Shown here piece after piece: positions 23,227 through 29,553 of a DNA stretch of 29,553 bases; position 1 is the first letter of the stretch; every line of letters starts with the position of its first letter. Location of the stretch: contig CAKQIZ010000013.1 of the NCBI GenBank assembly GCA_934247125.1, positions 1 to 29,553 of the forward strand, in the 5' to 3' direction. Origin of the DNA: an uncultured Clostridia bacterium. Its GTDB lineage: Bacteria > Bacillota > Clostridia > Peptostreptococcales > Anaerovoracaceae. The translations under genes and the position numbers were made by a program. The notes under the pieces are model-generated. The model did no database searches and was not told where the DNA came from. It saw nothing but the letters and a program-made list of their open reading frames with translations.

Positions 23227-25602
23227 ATGAAAGAGAAGACTTTAACTGTTTTAGAATATGATAAGATTATAGACATGCTTGTAGAAAAGGCGGGTTCCGA
23301 AATGACCAGAAAGGTCATTTCGGAGCTGACGCCTTCTGATGATGTGTCTGAAATAAGAGAAAGTCAAGGTGAAACCACAGAAGCGGTAAGGCTCATAAAT
23401 CACAAAGGGCCTTTACCTGTCGGTGGTTTTTATGATATTGAGGAAAGTGTGTCTTTTGCGCGAAAGGGCGGTGTGCTGACTATGGCTCAGCTGCTCAAGA
23501 TCCTCTATAATATGAAGACAGCTGAGCGTGTCGCTGCATTTCTCAAAGGAGATATACCGGATGTGCCGGTGATCTGTTCGGTCGCCGAACTTCTGGCAGT
23601 TCACAAACGCCTTGCAGACGAGATCGACAGATGCATAATTTCTGAAGATGAGATGGCAGACAATGCGAGCCCGCAGCTCAGGAGCATCAGGCGGGCGATC
23701 GTTCGTCAGAATGAAGCTCTCAAAGCAAAGATCAGTCACATACTGAATTCGGCAGACAACAAGACGATACTGCAGGATTCGATCGTGACGATGAGAAACG
23801 GCAGATATGTAGTCCCTGTAAAACAGGAGCACAGGAGCCGCGTGCCGGGCATAGTGCATGACCAGAGCGGCACGGGAGCCACGCTTTTCATAGAACCGCA
23901 GGCGATCGTGAATCTCAATAATGAACTCAGACAGCTGGAGCTCGATGAAAAGGCAGAGATAAACAGGATACTGCAGGAACTGTCGGATGGCGTTTCGGAG
24001 TATTACCATGATCTGGTGAACAACCAGAAGCTGCTGCTGGAGCTCGATATCTTCATGGCGAAAGGGCGTCTTTCCATCGAGATGGGGGGCGAAGAGCCTG
24101 ACATAAACGAAGACGGCATCATGGATCTGAAGGCAGCGTGTCATCCGCTGATCGACCGTGAGAAGGTCGTCCCGGTAGACATCTCGCTTGGACGCGATTA
24201 CAGGACTCTGGTGATAACCGGCCCGAATACGGGAGGTAAAACGGTGACACTGAAGACTGCCGGACTGCTTTCGCTGATGGCGCAGACCGGACTCCATATA
24301 CCGGCGGCTCCGGGAAGCAGACTGCCGATCTACAGAAAAATATTCGCAGACATCGGAGATGAACAGAGCATCGAGCAGAGTCTGTCTACATTTTCATCGC
24401 ATATGACGAATATCGTTGATATCGTAAAGGAGGCAGATCAAGGAAGCCTGATACTGCTGGACGAGCTGGGGGCCGGAACGGATCCGGCGGAAGGTGCGGC
24501 GCTTGCGATCGCCACCCTTGAGAAGCTGGCACAGGCAGGTGCATATTCGATAGCGACGACGCACTACACGGAACTCAAGAAGTATGCGATAGCTACAGAC
24601 GGCGTGGAAAACGCATCTATGGAATTCAATGTCGAGACTCTGAGTCCGACGTACAAGCTGCTGACAGGTATACCGGGAAAATCAAATGCATTTGATATAG
24701 CCCATAAGCTGGGACTTCCGGGCGCTATCACAGACAGAGCCAGAGAACTCATGGAAGAGGGGGATATAGCGTTTGAGGACGTGGTGACCGCTCTCGAAGA
24801 GGATAAGCGGCTTGCTGAGGAAGAGCGTGACGAAGCTATCATGATAAATATCGAGATGAAGCGTCAGAAGGAAGAGCTTGAAGAACGGATCAGAAGATTC
24901 GAAGAACAGAAAGAAAAAGAGCTGGCAAAAGCAAAAGAAAAAGCCAGAGAAATAGTAAATGAGGCCAGGGAAGTTTCGAAAGAGGTCCAGGAAGAGCTCA
25001 GGGCGCTGGCAAAGCTGGAGAGCCTGGGCGAGAGGAATGCCGGATTCGACAGGAACAGACGGCGTCTCAGAGAACTTGAAAAGAAAAACAGGAGCACTAT
25101 AAAGCGCGAAACGAATGCGGAGCCTGTAGATCCGGACAAGATCGAAGCCGGACAGCGTGTCAAGATACTGACGCTGGGTCAGAACGGCGAAGTGATATCG
25201 CGGCCTGACAGTAAAGGAGAGCTGCAGGTGCAGGTCGGCATAATGAAAGTCGGTGTGAACATTTCCGATATAATGCTGATCGACAGCGGCAGGCCTAAGA
25301 AAAAGCCGAAGCCGAAGGCATCAGGATACGGCAGACTTTACAAGAGCAAAGCACAGACTATATCGACATCAGTGGATGTACGCGGCAAAAACATGGATGA
25401 CGCGGTGATGGATGTCGAAAAGTATATAGATGATGCATTTATCTCCGGTCTCAAGGAAGTGACCGTGATACACGGAAGAGGCGAGGGGATACTGCGTTCC
25501 GGCATCAGGGACATGCTGAAACGAAACAGGAATGTCGACAGTTTCAGGAACGGAGGCTTCAATGAGGGTGGAGACGGAGTGACCGTCGTCAAGCTCAAAT
25601 AG
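23227..25602 (+). CDS. mutS2: Endonuclease/ribosome-rescue ATPase MutS2
   Basis: A 791-residue MutS2 with a lever/clamp domain (1-300), an ABC-type ATPase domain (Walker A GPNTGGKT at 332-339, then LILLDELGAGTDPAEGAAL), a charged coiled-coil (about 515-640), a KOW-like beta domain and a C-terminal Smr domain (about 716-791; DVRGK and VIHGRGEGILR). MutS2 does not do mismatch repair; work in Bacillus links it to splitting collided ribosomes, and older work to suppressing recombination. ATG 23227 lies six bases after the zapA stop with no good ribosome binding site (only GGAT), so translation is probably coupled to zapA. argS follows after 42 bases. Full length; no anomaly. Confidence 0.97.
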   Translation: MKEKTLTVLEYDKIIDMLVEKAGSEMTRKVISELTPSDDVSEIRESQGETTEAVRLINHKGPLPVGGFYDIEESVSFARKGGVLTMAQLLKILYNMKTAERVAAFLKGDIPDVPVICSVAELLAVHKRLADEIDRCIISEDEMADNASPQLRSIRRAIVRQNEALKAKISHILNSADNKTILQDSIVTMRNGRYVVPVKQEHRSRVPGIVHDQSGTGATLFIEPQAIVNLNNELRQLELDEKAEINRILQELSDGVSEYYHDLVNNQKLLLELDIFMAKGRLSIEMGGEEPDINEDGIMDLKAACHPLIDREKVVPVDISLGRDYRTLVITGPNTGGKTVTLKTAGLLSLMAQTGLHIPAAPGSRLPIYRKIFADIGDEQSIEQSLSTFSSHMTNIVDIVKEADQGSLILLDELGAGTDPAEGAALAIATLEKLAQAGAYSIATTHYTELKKYAIATDGVENASMEFNVETLSPTYKLLTGIPGKSNAFDIAHKLGLPGAITDRARELMEEGDIAFEDVVTALEEDKRLAEEERDEAIMINIEMKRQKEELEERIRRFEEQKEKELAKAKEKAREIVNEAREVSKEVQEELRALAKLESLGERNAGFDRNRRRLRELEKKNRSTIKRETNAEPVDPDKIEAGQRVKILTLGQNGEVISRPDSKGELQVQVGIMKVGVNISDIMLIDSGRPKKKPKPKASGYGRLYKSKAQTISTSVDVRGKNMDDAVMDVEKYIDDAFISGLKEVTVIHGRGEGILRSGIRDMLKRNRNVDSFRNGGFNEGGDGVTVVKLK

Positions 25603-25644
25603 TCCAGGCAAGTAAAATGTTTAACATACAAAGAGGAGAATAAT

Positions 25645-27357
25645 ATGATCAGCTACAGAGAAAAAATCGCGGACATTCTGGCTCCGCAGATAGAGGGTCT
25701 TGAGAAAGACGAGATAATGTCGATGATAGAAACACCGGCTGATATCAAGATGGGCGACTATGCGTTCCCGTGCTTCAAGCTGGCGAAGCTGCTTAGAAAA
25801 GCGCCGCCTGTGATCGCGAAATCGATCGCGGAAGCTATCGGAGACGATCCGATGTTTGAAAAGGTGGAAAGCGTCAATGCATATGTCAATATGTTCGTTT
25901 CAAAAGAGGATTTCGCGCGTGAAGTCGTGAGTGAAGCTGTCGAAAAAGGTGATGACTACGGCAGAAGCAGCATAGGCGGCGGGAAGAAAGTAATAGTAGA
26001 ATATTCTTCGCCGAATATCGCGAAGCCTTTCCACATAGGACACATCAGAAGTACGGTCATAGGAAATTCGATATACAAGATCTATGACTTTCTGGGATAC
26101 GACACGATGAGGATCAATCATCTGGGAGACTACGGAACACAGTTCGGCAAGATGATCTGTGCATACAGAAGATGGGGAAACAAGGAAGACGTCATAAAAG
26201 AGCCGATCAAGTCGCTTCTTTCATACTACACGAAGTTCCATGCAGAGGCTGAAAAGGACCCGGCGCTGGAGGATGAGGCAAGAGCGATCTTTGCAAAACT
26301 CGAAAAAGGAGAGCCTGAGGAAGTCGAACTCTGGCAGTGGTTCAGAGATGAAAGCCTCAAGGAATTCAACAGGGTATACGATATGCTCGGAATCACTTTC
26401 GATTCGTACAACGGCGAAAGCTTCTACTCGGACAAGATGCCGAGATTCGTACAGGAGCTCAAGGACAAGGGACTGCTCGTGGAGGACGCGGGCGCTCAGA
26501 TCGTCAAACTCGACGAATACGACCTTCCTCCTGCACTGATAACGAAATCAGACGGCTCGACGCTTTACATCACGAGAGACATCGCAGCAGCCGTATACAG
26601 AAAAGAAACGTACGATTTTTACAAGAACATATACGTCGTGGCTTCGCAGCAGAATCTGCATTTCCAGCAGTGGATCAAGGTGATCGAGCTGCTCGGATAT
26701 GACTGGGCGAAAGACTGTGTTCACGTTCCGTTCGGGCTTGTCAGCATGGAAGAGGGCACGATGTCGACGAGACAGGGCAGAGTGATATTCCTCGAAGACG
26801 TGCTCAACAGAGCTGTAGAGCAGACAAGACAGATAATCAAAGAGAAAAATGTAAATACAGAAAACATCGACGAGACTGCAAAGGAAGTAGGCATAGGCGC
26901 TGTAGTGTTCAATGAGCTGTCGAACTACAGGATCAAGGATTACGTGTTCTCATGGGATAAGGTCCTCAACTTTGAGGGAGAGACGGGTCCTTACGTTCAG
27001 TACACTCATGCGAGAGCATGCAGCATACTCAGGAATGCAGGCGATGATGCAGCTGCAAAGGCTAGGGCCGGTTTCGATGCGAAGTATATCACTTCGGAAA
27101 GCGCACACAGGCTCATGTCGCTGATCTACGAACTGCCTGAGGTGATCGTTGAAGCAGGTGAAAAATACGAACCGTCGATCGTTACGAGACATATAGTGGA
27201 TATATCGCAGGCATTCAACAAGTTCTATCATGATGAACACATCCTGGTGGACAATGAAGATGAGAAGATCGCTAAGATAGCGCTGGTGCTGGCTGCAAAG
27301 ACTGCAATAAAGAACGGTCTCGGTCTGCTTGGAATGAAGGCGCCTGAAAAGATGTAG
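25645..27357 (+). CDS. argS: Arginyl-tRNA synthetase
   Basis: A 570-residue class I synthetase that charges tRNA-Arg. The N-terminal ArgS-specific domain (about 1-100) is followed by the catalytic signature SPNIAKPFHIGHIRST (122-137), with the HIGH motif at 130-133. The KMSKS position is the degenerate MSTRQG, as in many ArgS proteins. The C-terminal helical anticodon-binding (DALR-type) domain (about 445-570) ends in NGLGLLGMKAPEKM. AGAGGAG precedes ATG 25645. No T-box leader is visible in the 42-base gap. The next gene, a radical SAM protein, begins 30 bases downstream without a terminator. Confidence 0.98.
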   Translation: MISYREKIADILAPQIEGLEKDEIMSMIETPADIKMGDYAFPCFKLAKLLRKAPPVIAKSIAEAIGDDPMFEKVESVNAYVNMFVSKEDFAREVVSEAVEKGDDYGRSSIGGGKKVIVEYSSPNIAKPFHIGHIRSTVIGNSIYKIYDFLGYDTMRINHLGDYGTQFGKMICAYRRWGNKEDVIKEPIKSLLSYYTKFHAEAEKDPALEDEARAIFAKLEKGEPEEVELWQWFRDESLKEFNRVYDMLGITFDSYNGESFYSDKMPRFVQELKDKGLLVEDAGAQIVKLDEYDLPPALITKSDGSTLYITRDIAAAVYRKETYDFYKNIYVVASQQNLHFQQWIKVIELLGYDWAKDCVHVPFGLVSMEEGTMSTRQGRVIFLEDVLNRAVEQTRQIIKEKNVNTENIDETAKEVGIGAVVFNELSNYRIKDYVFSWDKVLNFEGETGPYVQYTHARACSILRNAGDDAAAKARAGFDAKYITSESAHRLMSLIYELPEVIVEAGEKYEPSIVTRHIVDISQAFNKFYHDEHILVDNEDEKIAKIALVLAAKTAIKNGLGLLGMKAPEKM

Positions 27358-27387
27358 CCACCTGTAACAGATATCCAGGAGGAGAGA

Positions 27388-28260
27388 ATGAGATACGAGG
27401 GAGATATATACAGACCGCCCAGCGAGGCATACAGCCTGCTGGTGCAGGTCACTATAGGATGTACGCATAACAAGTGCACGTTCTGTAAAATGTTCAAGGA
27501 TAAAAAATTCAGAGTCAGGAATCTTGATGAGGTCTTCGAAGATCTGGCATGGGCAAGGAGAAGGTACAGCAGAGTCGAAAGGATGTTTCTGTGCGACGGT
27601 GATGCGCTGGCGCTTTCCAACAAGAGGCTGATGCCTATCCTGAAATATATATCGGACAACTTTCCGGAGTGTGAGAGAGTGACGATATACGGAAGAGCGA
27701 CAGACGTTCTCAAGAAGACTGACGAGGAGATGCGTGAGCTTTACGAGGCGGGTCTTACGATGGTCTACATTGGGGCCGAGTCGGGAAGTGACAAGGTCCT
27801 GAAGGACATCTGCAAGGGTGAGACGAGACAGGAGCTGATCGACGCTGTAAGAAAGATCGAGGCATGCGGCATGCAGTCTTCGGTTACGTTCATTTCCGGC
27901 CTTGCCGGCAAGGACGGCTGGGAGGATCATGCGATACAGACCGGTACGATGATAAGCGAGATGGAGCCGTCATACGTAGGACTGCTGACTCTTATAGTGG
28001 AGCCGTCGGTCCCGATGGCAAAGGATATAGAGTCGGGCAAGCTGAAACTGCTGTCGCCTGACGAGGTCATGGCAGAGACGCTGCTGATGCTGGAAAACAC
28101 TAATGTTACGAAGAAATGCGTATTCAGAAGCAACCATGCGTCGAATTACGTATCGCTCAGAGGTGATCTGCCGGACGACAAGGAAAAGATGATGAATATG
28201 CTCAGAAAAGCTATGAAGAATCACGACATGTTCAGAGATGAAAGATTCAGAGCTCTGTAG
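27388..28260 (+). CDS. Radical SAM protein with CX4CX2C cluster motif
   Basis: A 290-residue radical SAM enzyme. The cluster-binding cysteines are C25, C30 and C33 in GCTHNKCTFC, a CX4CX2C spacing in place of the common CX3CX2C. Later parts of the TIM-barrel core are visible: FLCDGDALALS (strand 2), VTIYGRATDVL, MVYIGAESGSDKVL (strand 4) and SSVTFISGLAGKDG. This resembles a group of Firmicutes radical SAM proteins in COG1032 whose substrate is unknown; no B12-binding, TRAM or auxiliary-cluster domain is present. AGGAGGAG precedes ATG 27388. It lies between argS and a TPR protein gene, 19 bases apart from the latter, so the pair is probably co-expressed. The superfamily call is firm; the reaction is unknown. 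Confidence 0.88.
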   Translation: MRYEGDIYRPPSEAYSLLVQVTIGCTHNKCTFCKMFKDKKFRVRNLDEVFEDLAWARRRYSRVERMFLCDGDALALSNKRLMPILKYISDNFPECERVTIYGRATDVLKKTDEEMRELYEAGLTMVYIGAESGSDKVLKDICKGETRQELIDAVRKIEACGMQSSVTFISGLAGKDGWEDHAIQTGTMISEMEPSYVGLLTLIVEPSVPMAKDIESGKLKLLSPDEVMAETLLMLENTNVTKKCVFRSNHASNYVSLRGDLPDDKEKMMNMLRKAMKNHDMFRDERFRAL

Positions 28261-28279
28261 CGGATAAGGAGTAGATTTG

Positions 28280-29392
28280 ATGTTTGCTTCTCAGAAAGAA
28301 CAATATGATATCCGTAAGAGGACTGACCGTATAGGTAAATATTTCAGGAAATATCTGGACAGATTCGCCTTTGCGGAGTTTTCGGAGGAATTTGCGAGAA
28401 AATCAAAGGCCGGTGATCTTATGCTCGGGGTCCCGATACCTCTGCGCGAGGAAGAGGTGAAGGACTTCGCCGGCGGCAGCGGCATTTCGATGTCTGTGAT
28501 CGCAGAGAATATGGCGTGGGTGATGGGATGCGATCCGCATTTCAGGTATACCGGCGATTATGTGGCGATACTGTCGGCGCTGTTCAGATCAGCAATCAGC
28601 GAGATGATGCTGAAAACCGGCAGAGACGCTGCGGAGAAAGGTGATATGGACAACGCGTGCATACACTTTCGTGCAGCGCTTTGCGTGAAAGCAGACTACC
28701 TCGATGCGATGTACAGCTATGCGAGGGCCTGCAGAGCGATCTATCTGGCAGGAGACAGCGAAGAGCACGTGGGACGCTTCAAGGCTGAGGCACTGGAATG
28801 GTTCGAAATGCTCACAGAGGTGCATCCGAAGTTTGCTCAGGGCTATTACTATCTCGGTTATGCATATCTGAATCTGGGGCTTTATGCGAAAGCTGGCATA
28901 GCGTGGAAACGATTCATGAAGCTCAGCAGGATAAGCAAGGATAAAAAAGAGATAAGAAAGAGGCTGGAGCAGATAGAAGAACCGATCCGCATAGAAGAGG
29001 GCTGCAATGATATCATGGCCGGAAGATATGAAAAGGGCGTGCAGATACTGGAGCCGTTTTTATCATCCAGGTTCAGCGACTGGTGGCCGCTGCACTATTA
29101 TCTCGGTGTGGCGTACAGAGAATGTGGCAGGACAGAAGATGCCGAGGAGAGGCTGAAACAGGCTCTCAGGCTGAACGGGAGCCATCTGGAGACCATGCAG
29201 GAGCTTCTGGATATGTACAGAGTCGAGGGCGATGAAGCGAATATCGAAAAGTATTCGCGAAAGATCCGGATGGTGCAGGGACTGATGACGGAGGATCAGG
29301 AGGCCAATGCAGAAGTGCTCAGAAAAGAAGACGAAAAGCTTCAGAAAAATGAGCCTGAGATGCTCGAGCCGGAAGTGATAACGGTAGAATAG
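28280..29392 (+). CDS. Tetratricopeptide-repeat protein of unknown function
   Basis: A 370-residue soluble protein without signal peptide or membrane helix. The first 110 residues form an unrecognised domain (KYFRKYLDRFAFAEFSEEF). TPR-like helix pairs follow: about 110-150 (GDMDNACIHFRAALCVKADYL...), about 170-215 (AQGYYYLGYAYLNLGLYAKA) and about 240-320 (LHYYLGVAYRECGRTEDAEE, then RLKQALRLNGSHLET). The tail is acidic and charged. TPRs bind partner proteins; no partner is identified. AAGGAG (28266-28271) is eight bases from ATG 28280 and five from the TTG at 28277; the ATG is preferred. It follows the radical SAM gene closely and may be its partner, as an inference from context only. Confidence 0.8.
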   Translation: MFASQKEQYDIRKRTDRIGKYFRKYLDRFAFAEFSEEFARKSKAGDLMLGVPIPLREEEVKDFAGGSGISMSVIAENMAWVMGCDPHFRYTGDYVAILSALFRSAISEMMLKTGRDAAEKGDMDNACIHFRAALCVKADYLDAMYSYARACRAIYLAGDSEEHVGRFKAEALEWFEMLTEVHPKFAQGYYYLGYAYLNLGLYAKAGIAWKRFMKLSRISKDKKEIRKRLEQIEEPIRIEEGCNDIMAGRYEKGVQILEPFLSSRFSDWWPLHYYLGVAYRECGRTEDAEERLKQALRLNGSHLETMQELLDMYRVEGDEANIEKYSRKIRMVQGLMTEDQEANAEVLRKEDEKLQKNEPEMLEPEVITVE

Positions 29393-29442
29393 ACAGAGCT
29401 TCGTATATATCCGTATGTAAAGGATATGTAAAAAGCATGTTA

Positions 29443-29466
29443 GCGATTTAGTGATTTAGCGATTTA
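29443..29466. repeat. Three tandem 8-bp repeats G(C/T)GATTTA
   Basis: GCGATTTA, GTGATTTA and GCGATTTA follow one another at 29443, 29451 and 29459; GCAAATTTA at 29467 looks like a diverged fourth unit. They lie in AT-rich DNA after the TPR gene. The 8-bp unit is too short for a CRISPR array; slippage-generated repeats or an operator are possible. Confidence 0.6.
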
Positions 29467-29490
29467 GCAAATTTAAGCTGAGTTGTAGAA

Positions 29491-29519
29491 TTAACTTGCA
29501 AACATAAGTTGTAAGTTAA
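29491..29519. repeat. Inverted repeat TTAACTT/AAGTTAA
   Basis: TTAACTT (29491-29497) and AAGTTAA (29513-29519) are perfect inverted repeats with a 15-base spacer; AACTT (29493-29497) and AAGTT (29506-29510) offer an alternative pairing. It may be part of a regulatory region for a gene beyond the window. Confidence 0.45.
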
Positions 29520-29526
29520 TCATGAT

Positions 29527-29553
29527 ATATTGAAATATCAACATATTCAATAT
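29527..29553. repeat. Inverted repeat ATATTGAA/TTCAATAT at the window end
   Basis: ATATTGAA (29527-29534) and TTCAATAT (29546-29553) are perfect 8-bp arms with an 11-base loop. The second arm ends at the last base of the window, so the full extent is unknown. Confidence 0.45.

Noticed and set aside
23413..24297. Long - strand frame opposite mutS2 (294 codons)
   Set aside because: The opposite strand encodes a full-length conserved MutS2; the antisense product looks random in composition.
26950..27930. Long - strand frame across argS and the radical SAM gene (326 codons)
   Set aside because: It crosses two well-supported + strand genes and their junction and matches no family I know.
29443..29466. 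CRISPR array
   Set aside because: The repeat unit is 8 bp without spacers and no cas gene is present.

Overview
The window looks like a low-to-mid GC Gram-positive anaerobe of the class Clostridia. This is inferred from the gene order of the division and wall (dcw) cluster, the SpoVD-like penicillin-binding protein with a PASTA domain, the pheS-pheT-zapA-mutS2 order and the strong Shine-Dalgarno sites. A placement near Eubacteriales family XIII (Anaerovoracaceae) is only a guess. Almost every gene is on the + strand; one small lipoprotein gene is on the - strand.

Region 1 (about 1-3760) is accessory DNA in decay. It holds the C-terminal end of a DUF4143-type ATPase, a small relic that resembles the mobilisation protein MobC, a broken fic gene, an apparently intact macrodomain gene with an HTH-like C-terminus, an apparently intact von Willebrand A (vWA) gene, a broken ADP-ribosylglycohydrolase gene, and the first residues of a tyrosine integrase with its promoter and ribosome binding site. 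Its arginine codons are often CGN, whereas the core genes to the right use mainly AGA/AGG. I read it as the remains of an integrated mobile element that carried an ADP-ribose/Fic-related cargo module.

Region 2 (3828-6029) is the YchF ATPase gene, a convergent pair of terminators, a divergently oriented lipoprotein of unknown function, and the promoter region of the dcw cluster. That region carries three 10-bp-phased TGG repeats, as expected for MraZ autoregulation.

Region 3 (6030-18271) is the dcw cluster: mraZ, rsmH, ftsL, ftsI/spoVD, murF, mraY, murD, ftsW, murG, a truncated murA relic, ftsQ/divIB and ftsZ. murE, murB, murC and ftsA are not here. After murG there is a hairpin with a T tract whose 3' arm is also the ribosome binding site of the murA relic. 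A good sigma-A-type promoter lies inside the relic, so ftsQ and ftsZ probably form their own transcription unit, and ftsZ has a further promoter overlapping the ftsQ end.

Region 4 (18353-29392) holds a TrmH/SpoU RNA methyltransferase, pheS, pheT, zapA, mutS2, argS, a radical SAM protein and a TPR protein, all closely spaced. The window ends in AT-rich DNA with a short tandem repeat and inverted repeats.

The most unusual points are the retained murA C-terminal relic with its combined terminator/RBS hairpin and internal promoter, the macrodomain-HTH protein beside triple TTGTTCCG repeats, and the decaying Fic/macro/vWA/ADP-ribosylglycohydrolase module.
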